NCBI GenBank assembly: GCA_003024985.2
Contig: PXIH01S0004036.1
Reading direction: 5' to 3' (one strand)
DNA from: Euperipatoides rowelli
Lineage: Eukaryota; Onychophora; Udeonychophora; Euonychophora; Peripatopsidae
DNA: 15,885 nt
How positions within the stretch are numbered: the first letter of the stretch is position 1; every line of letters begins with the position of its first letter. The notes under the pieces are model-generated. The model saw only the letters and a list, made by a program, of their open reading frames with translations, was not told the origin of the DNA and searched no databases. Positions 1 through 9,637 of this stretch are shown in pieces. Both the position numbers and the translations under genes were made by a program.

Positions 1-82
1 TCCTTAATTGGCCTTTGCCGTTATGAAAAAAAAAATTTCAAAAAATTTAAAAAAATTTCGGGCCCCAAAAAATCCGGCCCTG
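1..82 (-). mobile_element. Possible terminus of a hAT-type DNA transposon, cut by the window edge
   Basis: Read on the minus strand, the sequence starts CAGGGCCGGATT at 82 and continues through a G/C pocket (GGGGCCCG) into A/T runs. A CAG start followed by GGSCCGGATT is a common form of hAT terminal inverted repeat. The body would lie to the left, outside the window. hAT elements make 8-bp target duplications, so CTATATAC at 83-90 would be one copy. The other copy cannot be seen. This is an inference from one end only. The GC pockets stand out from the surrounding AT-rich DNA. Confidence 0.35.
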
Positions 83-106
83 CTATATACATAATTACAG
101 AGAGTG

Positions 107-547
107 CATTTGATGTATCTGATATTCAGCAAGTCCTGTTTTATACTTACCTTTCTTTTGGAACGTATTTGTCTTATTTGAGTCCGGTTTGAGTTAAAAC
201 ATTAAAGATGTTGTGTTTTATTTGTACTTTAAAACTTCTCAATAATCCGTGTTCCTTCTTTTTCTTGTAGCAGAGGCTAATGTTAACACTGTCTCGACAG
301 GTTGATTAAGGCCTACGTTATAATACATATACTGTAGAGGTTAACGTTAATACTGTCTCGGCGGACAGCATTAACGTTAGCCTCCTCTACAAGAAAAAGA
401 AGGAACACAGACACTTGAGAAGTTTTAAAGTTCAAATAAAGCACAACATCTTTTAATATTTTAGTTCAATTTGGACTCAAATAAGACAAATACATTCCAA
501 AAGAAAGTATAAAACAGGGCTTACCAAAATATCAGATACATCAAATG
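107..547. repeat. Long imperfect inverted duplication (fold-back)
   Basis: The left arm (107 to about 290) and the right arm (about 365 to 547) are reverse complements along nearly their whole length, with scattered substitutions and small indels such as an extra TACCT-like insert in the left arm near 148-152. The outer ends are CATTTGATGTATCTGATAT at 107-125 and its complement at 529-547. The spacer of about 75 bp contains a second copy of the arm tip: 273-297 and 337-361 are direct repeats of about 25 bp with four differences, and 337-357 also pairs with 364-384. Transcripts could form a long hairpin. The divergence between arms suggests an old duplication and not a sequencing fold-back artefact. 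It could be a fold-back transposon or an inverted duplicate of a gene segment. Confidence 0.85.
387..524 (-). other. Splice-like intron signature in the right arm of the fold-back
   Basis: On the minus strand the right arm shows a consensus donor (TTTTG|GTAAGC) with its first intron base at 524. About 138 bp later comes a pyrimidine-rich acceptor, CTTCTTTTTCTTGTAG, ending at 387. The left arm keeps the acceptor on the plus strand (ending at 270), but its donor is changed to CAGCAAGT. The pairing of both signals at a plausible small-intron spacing suggests that the duplicated unit once contained an intron. Neither flanking exon piece is long enough to identify a protein, and the match could be chance in pyrimidine-rich sequence. 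Confidence 0.3.
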
Positions 548-552
548 AAGGC

Positions 553-1066
553 ATGCTATATCACCCCAACAATAATAGATACAGTGAGGCAGTAAGGATG
601 AGGATGGCACATTTTCTTCTCTGGTAACTGATGTTAATGTGAAGTACCTAGCATGAAGAGACAACCAAAAGGCTAAGCTCGGGAAGTTTTATAGCTGAGC
701 CATGCCCCCACATTGACGAGAATACATTACGAAAATTAACATAAATACACATGCTCTCTTCAACGTGGTAGTTGTCAATAAAAAAAAAACCCTTATATTA
801 AGCATGGGAGAGATGATCTCTAATCAGTGTATACAGTATGTGGGTATACGGTCAATACTATATTAAAGCATAAATACACATTATTTTTGAAAACGTGTAA
901 ACGCTTTTTCTGTCTAATATATAAAATAACAGATTTCCAAATAGTTACCCTAAATAATAAGCTAGATAATAATTTACATGTTTGTTTTTTCTCCATTATG
1001 AAATAATATTCAAAGAAATTTAAATTAAATGAACTGAAGGGGGGGAAAAATAGCACTTCTAAAAAA
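553..1066. other. No gene seen; AT-rich DNA with one short hairpin
   Basis: No reading frame here resembles a protein I know. A GC-richer patch near 671-701 contains an imperfect inverted repeat (GGCTAAGCT at 671-679 and AGCTGAGCC at 693-701). At about 777-790 the string AATAAAAAAAAAA resembles the tail of a retroposed transcript, but no recognisable SINE body precedes it. The open frame complementary to 820-1056 is composed of low-complexity Phe/Lys/Tyr residues and looks accidental. Confidence 0.5.
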
Positions 1067-1509
1067 AAATGAAAGGTTTCTTAATAGTCTAGAACAGCAT
1101 ATCTTAACCTGTGGTCCGTGGGGCATAAGAAAGGGGTCCGCAAATGATTATAAGAAAAATATGTATTTTTTAATTTATTTTTTTTACAATATTTATTTCA
1201 AATGATGATAAATTGAACTAATTACTAATATAAATCAGCATATATTAACCTGTGGTCCGTGGGGCATAAGAAAGGGGTCCGCAAATGATTATAAGAAAAA
1301 TATGTATTTTTTAATTTATTTTTTTTACAATATTTATTTNAAATGAAAGGTTTCTTAATAGTCTAGAACAGCATATCTTAACCTGTGGTCCGTGGGGCAT
1401 AAGAAAGGGGTCCGCAAATGATTATAAGAAAAATATGTATTTTTTAATTTATTTTTTTTACAATATTTATTTCAAATGATGATAAATTGAACTAATTACT
1501 AATATAAAT
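1067..1509. repeat. 169-bp block duplicated exactly around one N, with a 105-bp partial copy between
   Basis: Positions 1067-1235 and 1341-1509 appear identical over 169 bp. Between them, 1236-1340 repeats the 1095-1199 part with one substitution (CATATA for CATATC) and ends in the N at 1340. The two outer copies include about 28 bp that lie outside the presumed transposon end, so this is not simply two insertions. Perfect identity ending at an ambiguous base suggests an assembly stutter or a very recent tandem duplication of a 274-bp unit. Confidence 0.9.
1095..1146 (+). mobile_element. hAT-type terminal sequence (outer end), also present at 1236 and 1369
   Basis: The sequence begins CAGCATATCTTAACCTGTGG and continues with GGTCCGTGGGGC and GGGGTCCGC. 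This matches the general form of many hAT ends (CAG, then TTAACC, then paired GGTCC blocks). It is preceded by GTCTAGAA (1087-1094), which would be the 8-bp target duplication, although the partner copy was not found. A decayed hAT transposase C-terminus lies on the minus strand at 1663-1975. This end is therefore in the position expected for the 3' terminus of that element. The copies at 1236 and 1369 belong to the local duplication. Confidence 0.55.
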
Positions 1510-1662
1510 TAATTTATATTAAACATTACATTTTAAATTCACAGAAAGAGAAAAAAGTTAAAAATACTAATTTCCAAATTATAATTCAATTTACAGAATA
1601 AACAAATCACTTTCAATATAGGCTACTTCATATTATTATGGTGAACAAAAAAAAATTTTTTT

Positions 1663-1975
1663 CTACAATTTTCAGGAAGAGATGATCGGTTTTTTTTTTT
1701 TTGTAATGTTTTCAGCTGCGGAAAACAAATGCTTCGAAGCAGAAGTAGCTGGCACGAAAGAAAATTTGTCAGAGTGGGCAGTATTGAAAATCATTTATTG
1801 TTAAGACACCACCATTTCAATGGGCTCTCGTTATATGGCACTGGAACATTGTCAAAATAAATGTCAAACTCGGTTTTAATACAGTATTTGTTTTACTGTC
1901 ACTTTCGCTAACCAAGTTAAACAGATTGTTTAAAAATTTTTTATTGTTCACAGTTGTCATGGTTTTCACTTGTGT
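1663..1975 (-). pseudogene. hAT-family transposase, C-terminal dimerisation domain, decayed
   Basis: hAT transposases are nuclear enzymes that excise and insert DNA transposons. Their C-terminal domain mediates dimerisation and ends with a motif close to PLxWW...PATSxxSERxFSxAG...R..L.PEN. Reading the minus strand across frames gives YNESPLKWW (PLKWW at 1809-1823), then VPATSASKHLFSAAENI (about 1705-1755), then NRSSLPEN. An in-frame TGA follows PLKWW...NNK, and at least one frameshift separates it from VPATS. Another shift lies upstream, where NLFNLVSESDSKTN is read. The catalytic core is absent, so the copy is dead. The hAT-like terminus at 1095 lies downstream, as expected. The 5' part is missing, and LINE sequence starts at about 2035. 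Confidence 0.75.
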
Positions 1976-2034
1976 CCATATTCTCCACATATGTAGCCTC
2001 ATAATTTATCCTTAAATACTGTAAATCATCATAA

Positions 2035-2464
2035 TTGGAGCATTGTGTTCAAATGTGGTCTCAATACTTTAATAAAGATATAAATTTATTGAAGAAAGTA
2101 CAGAAGAGCTACTAAGTAATATTTAGTATTGGTAGATTATCACGTTCGAACAGACTAATAACATTGTTACACTTTTTAAAAAAGCGAAGGCTAGGGGAAA
2201 TATGATTCATGTTTTCAAAATAATTAATGGTATGGCAGTAATCTCTTATGACAAATTTTTTAAATTTAATGAATATACTGTAGGACATACTGTACATTCA
2301 AGTTATGCGTTAATAGATCTAGACTATTATTCCACCAAGTTTTTTTCCAAATTGAGTTGTATCATTTTGGAAGGGTTTACCAGGAAAAAGTTGTAGAAGC
2401 TAAATCAGTTGAATCTTTTAAGCAAAGGTTAGTTGATTTTATGGATGGTTTAGGTATTGTTTAG
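2035..2464 (+). pseudogene. Non-LTR retrotransposon (LINE) ORF2, C-terminal region only
   Basis: This is the end of a LINE polyprotein downstream of the reverse transcriptase domain. Pieces in order are LEHCVQMWSQYFNKDINLL...KKVQKSY (2035 to about 2115), RRL and then MIHVFKIING (from 2202), KFFKFNEYTVGHTV, STKFF, WKGLP, and VVEAKSVESFKQRL...DFMDGLGIV ending at the TAG at 2462-2464. Many jockey/CR1/L2-type elements share the pattern YC.Q.WSP...KDI..LE.VQRR, RGDMI.V.KI.NG, KFF, GH, FF..R, WN.LP, VV.A.SVN.FK.RLD. A stop falls after KKVQKSY. Frameshifts lie just before MIHVFK and between WKGLPGK and VVEAK. LINE copies are usually 5'-truncated, which explains why only the tail remains. Confidence 0.8.
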
Positions 2465-2639
2465 TTGTAACTATAGGAATATAGGCTGGTTTGAATTTTT
2501 CTAATATTTTTTTTTACATTTTGGAATAGATTGCCAATAGATTATAAAGATTTATTAAGATAGTGTAATTGGTACTTGTTTTTTAATTAAAATTCTCAAA
2601 ACTCATAGGGAAACAAAATATTAAAAAAAAGTAACAGTA
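2465..2639 (+). mobile_element. Probable 3' untranslated tail of the LINE copy
   Basis: AT-rich sequence follows the LINE stop codon. It includes a short open stretch at 2516-2563 that reads FWNRLPIDYKDLL in the plus frame. That resembles the WN.LP motif of the same protein family and may be a second, overlapping tail fragment. The end of the element is not marked by a clear poly(A) or microsatellite. The boundary with the minus-strand reverse transcriptase remnant is placed at about 2640 by loss of similarity. Confidence 0.35.
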
Positions 2640-4040
2640 GACCAGGGAAAACTTCAGTGGAATATAGTCTGTTGTTATACGGCATATTTATGTTTGTTGA
2701 ATAGCTATAAAAGTTTTCTCAATGTTCAGCAAGTTGGAAGTACTGTCTGCTGCGAAAACCTTACATAAGCAATCTCTATCAACGCTGTCAACCATGCAGC
2801 ACCGTAATCAATGAATATCATTTTTGTATCTTTACTGCACCTCAGACGTGTCATGTGTCTACCAAAGCATAAAATTTTTTATCAATGTATTGTAGGTTTT
2901 ATTTAGATGGAAACTTTCCCATGACTCCTAGCAATTTAATTCAGAAATATGATGGACAGATGGTTTGTCAACAACTATCAAAAGACTTATTCCTCATTAA
3001 TTACTGCAGTCCATTTATCTCCTTTCTTTAATAGTGGAATAATTAGAAATCTTTTTGTCTTGGGAATTGGTCTCCTCTAGCCAGACTTGCATGAAAAGTC
3101 TCTTAAGATACTCAATTATGATTTCATTAATTGTTTTTAATACCTCTCCTGAAATCTCATCCCCAGCGATTGTTTTTCAAATTTTGCAGAAACAGTTTTA
3201 CCCCTTCAAGATTAGACGGGTAGAGTTTATAGAGGATTCTATCTAATCTGTGCACAATTGAAAAGCATTCGGTTGGCATGCAAAGTGCAGTTTAAAAGCG
3301 GATTAAAATTATCTGCTGATAATTCATTTGACCTTCTTTAGTTTTGTAACCTTTCCTATCGACTCTTTAACAAAAATTACATGAGCATGATTCAAAAGAT
3401 TAAACAGAAGGCAATAATCGTGTTTCTTAATCATTTCTTACTTGTCATTTCCCATTTTGTTCCACCATACATTCTTGTCCAATTTTTTAATTGTTTTGTT
3501 TCACGGTTTAGCTCAGATATACAGTAGGTGTTTTTAAATGTTATTACCTGCCTTCTTGGCTCCACTAACATTAATGTATCCTCTTTTATCCGAGATTTCA
3601 TTTCTTTTTTTTGATGGAAAGTCTCAATAAGGCTTTCTGTTATTCTAAACCAAAGTTTTTCTGAATAATTCTGTTTGTCTTGTTGTATATTAATAAGTTA
3701 ATTTCAAGTCTTGCCGACATGTGGATCCCTCAAAAGTGGGATATTAGGTCTTGTGACAGCCTTCTTGTGTAGTTTTTCAGTAATTTTAATTTCAGTTTTC
3801 TGTTATGAAGCCCACATATTACCTTGATATTTTGTACTAAGCTACAGAAATGGGGAGAATGGGCAATACTAAAAAATAGTACATCTTATTTTTATGTATC
3901 CCATTGTTTGACATTCAATTAAACTGATGTTTGTGTCGGAGCTGTTTGCTGCATATTCTCATTCTACTGTAATCAGCAAGAATTAGCAAATTAGGCATTA
4001 ATATTCATGTTACTGCATCTAACGATACAAAATATTTTCC
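2640..4040 (-). pseudogene. RTE-like non-LTR retrotransposon: decayed endonuclease, linker and reverse transcriptase
   Basis: On the minus strand, pieces occur in the correct order of an RTE/BovB-type ORF. First is an AP-endonuclease part, LRHKHQFN(stop)MSNNG...YYFLV (3864-3941), then KLKLKLL. The linker SRIKEDTLMLVEPRRQ follows (3548-3595; family form is W.TEETL.LIE.RR). The reverse transcriptase start is AGDEISGEVLK (about 3167 downward; family KAPGPDGIPAELLK). Then come LIIPLLKKGDK (3014-3046), DCSN(two stops)GISLL (2979-3011) and VVDK. Palm motif A, FIDYGAA (2795-2815), is followed by DSVDRDCL in another frame (2766-2789). At least five stops and several frameshifts make it dead. Motif C (YADD) and the thumb were not found; the region ends against the LINE tail. 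Confidence 0.75.
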
Positions 4041-7029
4041 TATCTAACTTGACTGAACCTAATTTGAGCCTCCAGCAACTATTGAGACTGACCAGCTACA
4101 TCAATTGAGCCTTTTCTTTAGCCTCATCAGAAACCTTGGTGTACAGACAGGGATTGTTCCAGACAGTTCCAATGTGGCAAGCCTTTCTGAGATTGGAAGA
4201 AATGAGGTGACATGTTGACTGAGTTTATATCTACAATGAAAGCAATACCATGTAAAAATTATTGCCTCCTGAATAGTAAATTTTATAGTTTTCATAATTG
4301 AAACTGGAATATATATCCTACAGTTTTTCCTCCCATTATTGTGCAGTCGATATGGCTATTAATAGTATACAGAAATAGTTCTTAAGTTATGTTTATATTT
4401 GCCCATCGGGTGGCAATACAAATGTTAGATATAGTAAAAAAAATTATCATGTTAAGCAAGAATGCACATTTCTTGTAGCTCATTTATCGAGCAAAAACCA
4501 GGTACTATTATGTCAAGTTCCGATTCGTGATTTTTCCATTTAGATTATGTGGCTAGTTTAAAACACTAGGGTCTAGTGGCAGCCTCCTACAAACTTTTCA
4601 GTTATTAGTGCTAAACTGTTTCAAAATATGTCTTCTTTGAACAGGTAATATTCACTAAGTCATATATTTTACTTCAGGAAAATTTTGTTCGCATTTTAAG
4701 TCTCTAATGTTGTTTTCAAATCTAGTAAAACACATTAAGAGATTTAGTTGGTTATATTATAAGGTTTTGAATGATATATTGACAGGTAATGATAACCCCT
4801 CAGTAATACTGTATATTCCATAAATATCTTGTATCAAGGCTAATTACAGAGCTTGGTAAGTACCAGTAAAATTGAAGTTGTTGAAAAGTAGTTATTTTTG
4901 ACAATGTGTTTTACCAGTATGCCCACGATATACAGTTAGTATATCTGTAAATGTGTTAGATCCTTCACTCCAATTAAAAAAAAAATATTAATGATTCAGC
5001 AATTAGAAAATTGTTTAAAAGGAATGTCAATTTGTAATCTTGCACATTTTATGGATGATTGCACAGAAACCTTCAAAATTTTAAACAACTTATACAAAGT
5101 AATTTATTTTCTTATTTTTATTTGTAAATATTATTCTACTATTGTATATACTGTATTTTATTTCTAATAATTTTACATTTCATTGCACAATTTTTATATT
5201 ATTATCAACTTTAATGGGTACCTTTTTTTTTTAATGGGTTTTGGTCCACTGAGGCCAAATAGTATTGATCTCAAAATTTTGTAACCCCTGGGTTTAACTT
5301 AAAGGAAAATCATGGCTAGATTTGATTTATTTTAAGTATTACAATTAAAACAAAGACTATGTTATTGTTTTTTAAAAAAAAAAAAAAATTTTACAGTATA
5401 TATAATTAGCTGAAAATAAAATGTAGGCATATGCATTTAGTAGTCTAAGGATCAACTATAGGGTGTGCAATGGAGAGTTATGTATTAGGTTTTTATGAAG
5501 GCTTATTGATCAAGCTGAAGATTTGTAAACCAATTTAAAAATTTTTAAATTTTATAAGTAGTACGATTACTCCACACAAACAAATTTAAAATGTCTCCCC
5601 ATACGATAAAAAAAATAGATAAGTAAACCATGCTAAAGCTGTAAAATTATTAAGACTGTAATAAAAATTTGGATGAGAAAATAATTTATGTAAAGATTTT
5701 CATTTACTTTTTAAATGCTTTCCCAAAGATGTTTCCAAATTATCATACAACACAGAATTTTGCAAAATATTTTCTTTCATTCATATTTTGAAAACAAATT
5801 CCACACAGATGCTGTAACCTTGTAATCATAATCAACTGATAGGATTTAAAAAAAATATTATATTGGCAAATCAGAATGATGGTACCCTAAACCTGATGAA
5901 AACATTTTCATACGCTCCATACTATTAAATTGAAAAAATTATATTGCTGAAATTAAAATCAGATTTTTAAAAAAAATGTTAAATAGTGAAATACACACAC
6001 ATGTGAACAGATGTACTGTAGGTGTAAGGAAAAGGCATGTGGGAAGGTGGTTGTCTAATGTGAAGAGGAAAACATTCACAACTACAATATATTAATTTTA
6101 ACAATAAGTCACTTGTGGATTTGTTTATAAATGAATTTCCATAAATTAATAATTTATTTAATTTCAATGTGATTTAAAAACTATCATTTAATAATTAATA
6201 TAGAACAGCTGAAAACTAAAGCATACGGTGAAATTTGTTTTTTTAAGTTACTATGTTTCCAAATGGTCACAATCATTGGTCTGACAACTTAGAGGATAAA
6301 GCCAGAGTAGTTTTTTTTTTTAATTGCTTATTTTGTCTTCCATTTTGAGTAGTTTAAGTTGCATGTTACACAATGGTTATTTTAGCCCTAAATCTAATCC
6401 ACAATAATAATTTTAAAAGCTATTTTGATATTAAATAATTTATGATAAACATCCAAAGATAATTGTTCCCTTTTAAAAAAGCCATAACAATAGGCACACA
6501 TATCCAAATGTATTTATTTCAACGTTTATGCTGATGAATTTATTCATCATAAAAAAAAAAATTAGAATTTGTGCATATTTATTAATTTATATGCTGTATT
6601 ACTTATTAGATATATTATATCTGATACTTATTAATATTATAAACTTAAAAAAAAATCATCATTAAAATTTGATCTAATCTCAATGCAGTAAATGTATTTT
6701 TCAATTTGTTGCCAACACTAATATGCGACAATGCCACATGAACAATGAATGTGTAATTATTAGTTCACGTACAGAAGACGAGTTTAAGCTTGATTTAAAA
6801 ATCATCAACAAACAAGAACATAATTCATAATCAATGAAAATGATCAAACAAGATAAGAAAACAGGATATATTGTGATTAGGACAAACAAGGACTCAACTA
6901 ACAAATTTAATAAGCCTTAGACTGTAACAATGGACATTATGCTTAATGAGCTTTGTAAAAAGTAATTTAGTATTCAATCAGCCAAATCTAGTTTCAGGAC
7001 TGTTAGATCTACAGTACATTGACAGCCAG
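4041..7029. other. No gene identified; AT-rich non-coding DNA
   Basis: No exon with convincing splice sites was found. The minus frame at 4101-4295 (64 codons) may hold more of the RTE-like endonuclease upstream of 4040, but I could not match motifs in it. A plus-strand donor-like site, GAGCTTG|GTAAGT, occurs near 4849-4860, with no acceptor or good reading frame before it. Small palindromes include TGATGAAT/ATTCATCA at 6532-6549. A plus frame at 6677-6828 contains CVIISSRTEDEFKLDLKII, weakly reminiscent of the reverse transcriptase region around the YADD box; see findings. Confidence 0.5.
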
Positions 7030-7569
7030 ATGCAAATTTAAAGAGATGTGGCTATTAACTCACAGTTGGATAACATATACAACTTATTGTTTATATTTTA
7101 ACCATCAGATGCAAATGTACACCTAAAGGAGCTTCCATCATTATTAAATTGCAATATTTGCATGAGAGATTGATTAAACAAAATAGAAGACTTTTTTTTT
7201 TCAACTTGTAATTAATTTTCTCATGCCGTAATCAATTTCCAGATTAAAGGGCTATATATTATCTTATTTTCAAAATCGTTAAGAATATTTAGAAAAGTCG
7301 CAAGATCAACTGAGAAAGATATTGGATTAAAATTAAAATCTAGGGAAATTGGAATTTTATTTGGTTATTTATTTTAAATTTATTGGTATTCATAACATAT
7401 ACTAAAGGTGAGAAAGTTCTAGCTGGTTTCAAGTTTGCCAACTTGTCTAGGCTTTCCCTACTTCCCAATGTCTTAGTTTAATGCTTCATAATAGTTTTTT
7501 TGTTGTTTTTTTACTTATCATTTACTATCTTTTATGTATAAGATTTTGATTTGCATGGTAGATGCAAAT
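7030..7569. promoter_or_regulatory. Cluster of five octamer (ATGCAAAT) motifs
   Basis: ATGCAAAT or its complement occurs at 7030-7037, 7109-7116, 7156-7163, 7549-7556 and 7562-7569. Two of these share the longer string CAGATGCAAAT. This octamer is the classical binding site of POU-domain factors in animals. Base composition predicts only about one such 8-mer in the whole window on both strands. Two further copies lie outside the cluster, at 9377-9384 and 13706-13713. A distal enhancer is a possibility, but no promoter or exon lies nearby, so function is inferred only from motif density. Confidence 0.25.
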
Positions 7570-7574
7570 CAAAA
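7544..7574. repeat. Perfect 13-bp inverted repeat with 5-base loop
   Basis: TTTTGATTTGCAT (7544-7556) is followed by GGTAG and then the exact complement ATGCAAATCAAAA (7562-7574). Each arm contains one octamer motif, so the palindrome places two POU-type sites in opposite orientation 5 bp apart. It could act as a paired binding site, fold as a cruciform or hairpin, or be chance in AT-rich DNA. Confidence 0.8.
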
Positions 7575-9132
7575 AAAAATAAATGAGGTTAACTTGACAA
7601 TTTAACACGTCACAATTTTAGTCTTATACAAAACCTGTAATAATTAAGACTGCTTTTAATACCCTATGAACAATTTTGTATTTACTAATACTACATAACA
7701 AAAGTATTAAATTTAAACAATTTGAAAGAAAAATATATATCAAGATTCGATATTTTAAATGGAAAATTATTGGATGCAACATATTTTAGAGAAATAAAAC
7801 AAAAACACCTCGTTTGTTATTTAATTTTTGACACCAGTTCATTTTTTGATATTAAGGATATCATTAAAAAAAAACAAGGAAATGATGGAATAAATTGTAT
7901 TTTGTGTTCACGAATTATACATTTTGTTTGCTATATAAATTATGCTAGTCTTTTTGTGCATTATTTAAAGTAGATTTTGGTTTTTGTGTTCCCTTAAGAG
8001 TCAAAGCATTGTTTTTAATCTAATAGGCCAAATCATATAAATATAGATGGTACCACTATTCAATATTGGTTTTTAAATTTCAATTTAACAAGGAATAAAA
8101 TTTAATGAGATTCATTTTCCCACTCCCCTAAAAAAACAAAAAAAACATACTTGCTTTAAATTTATTAAATAATTATCAATATTCTTCCATATTTAATCAA
8201 GTAAATTTTAAGCACTGATTTCAAGCTTAATTAGAATTACTAATTTATCAGTTAATTTTTCTATTAGTATTTTTTTTACAAACTTGAACCATAGAGATAG
8301 TCTAGCAAATACATCTAGTATACCGCATAATCCTTTGACAGCTATAAACATTTGCTGTACTCACTATTAAAAAGCTGCTAAGTTTTTATGATGAAATTTA
8401 AATTTGGTTAAAACTGGTTATAAGCTTTAACGTCAGTTGAATTAATTAAAGCAATTGTATAAAAAATATTTACCTAGAATCTCAAGATAAAGCAATTTTA
8501 TATGCTTCAAATGATTTGCCACATCACTTTTATGCAGAAATAAAATTCATTCATTAAAAACTAAATGAGAACCCTGAAAATTCAGATCATTCTATCATTT
8601 TATTATTAAATACAAATGGATATTTAAAATCACCTGAGTGCCCCACTTGGTGGTTAGAACATGTTTAGATTTTTTTTAAAATATACTGTAGGTATCTAAT
8701 AGTTTATCATAGAATCTGGTTGTTACATAGGCAATTTTTTTTTAAAACAGCATTCTTATTAAACTTTATTTTTATCTTCTAGAAATCAATTAGAATTCCA
8801 AGGAATTTAAATTCTCTGGAAAAGGTATCTAATTTGGAATAATCTTCTGATCTGGTTGAATTGTTGGAATTTAAAGTTCCATATAACTTCACATGGGGTC
8901 TGTGACAACAGTTTTTAAACCTGTTTAATTCATCTCCTTCTTTATAAAATGAGTGTTCATCAACATTCTTTAAATAAAATTTATATTATTGAATAATAGA
9001 TTGTGGCTTCCAATGATTTGAAAAAAAAAAGTACATCAAAGATACTGTACAACATACACTCAATTCCTAATCAATTTATTTCTATATAAAGTACCAGCCC
9101 TGCAGTTTCGAATTTTTTACATAAGAACAATA
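7575..9132. other. No gene identified; AT-rich non-coding DNA
   Basis: An 83-codon plus-strand frame at 7722-7973 is the longest open stretch here. It has a Lys/Ile/Phe/Tyr-rich composition typical of AT-rich non-coding DNA, no recognisable domain and no splice context, so I do not call it a gene. The rest is mixed T-runs and A-runs with no repeats that I could identify. Confidence 0.5.
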
Positions 9133-9637
9133 CAGGCATCCCAACTTTATACATCGACACCTCACGGTTTAATTTACGAAAGCCTGATTCAGACTAACAA
9201 AAAAAAAAAATAGCTTCCTCTCTTCTTTTCCCCCCAATGATGAGAAAATTTTTTTAACATTATGATTAGTCCTAGGTAAACAATTGCAGGCAGTCATGGT
9301 TTAAACAAATAGCTACACTAATTGAATGATGTTTTCTTCCTGTCTCTCTAAGAGGGGGGGGGGGGTATTGATTCCTATGCAAATCGAGGAGTGGCTGTAT
9401 TTAAAAAAATTAAACTGCACAGAATATACATGTACTGTAAGCATGTTTATTCATATCTGCACAATATGAATTGTTGAAATAGTCAAGCACTATATAACTC
9501 AGGTTAAAAAACATTTAGGGATATATTTTCTTTTAGTAAATTAGAATCTCCATTTTAACGTGTCTATTGTTTGACTTGGGAACACATTTCAGGAACATAT
9601 TATATTTGCATTATGTTTGTAACTAAAGGACTGCCTG
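9133..9637. mobile_element. MITE-like element with CAGGC termini and TA target duplication
   Basis: The left end reads TA|CAGGCATCCCAACTTTA and the right end, on the minus strand, reads TA|CAGGCAGTCCTTTAGTTAC. The inverted ends are flanked by TA on both sides (9131-9132 and 9638-9639), giving a 505-bp element. The right end continues with AACATATTATA...GTTCCTGAAATGTGTTCCCAAG (complement), and the left has TTTACGAAAGCC. These are decayed forms of the repeated TTACGAAC / TGTTCCTGAAA pattern known from short TA-inserting MITEs with ACAGGCAGTCC ends in several animal genomes. It has no coding capacity and would depend on a transposase supplied elsewhere. Internal 12-G run at 9354-9365. Confidence 0.6.
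9354..9365 (+). repeat. Homopolymer run of 12 G
   Basis: Twelve consecutive G follow TCTCTCTAAGA inside the MITE-like element. Such a run is unusual in this AT-rich window and is prone to slippage and length error. Confidence 0.95.

Noticed and set aside
4849-4862. Strong plus-strand donor-like sequence GAGCTTG|GTAAGTACC
   Set aside because: No acceptor or convincing open frame upstream; the only known exon candidate is on the other strand.
7722-7973. 83-codon plus-strand open frame starting with Met
   Set aside because: No recognisable domain, composition typical of AT-rich non-coding DNA, no splice or promoter context.
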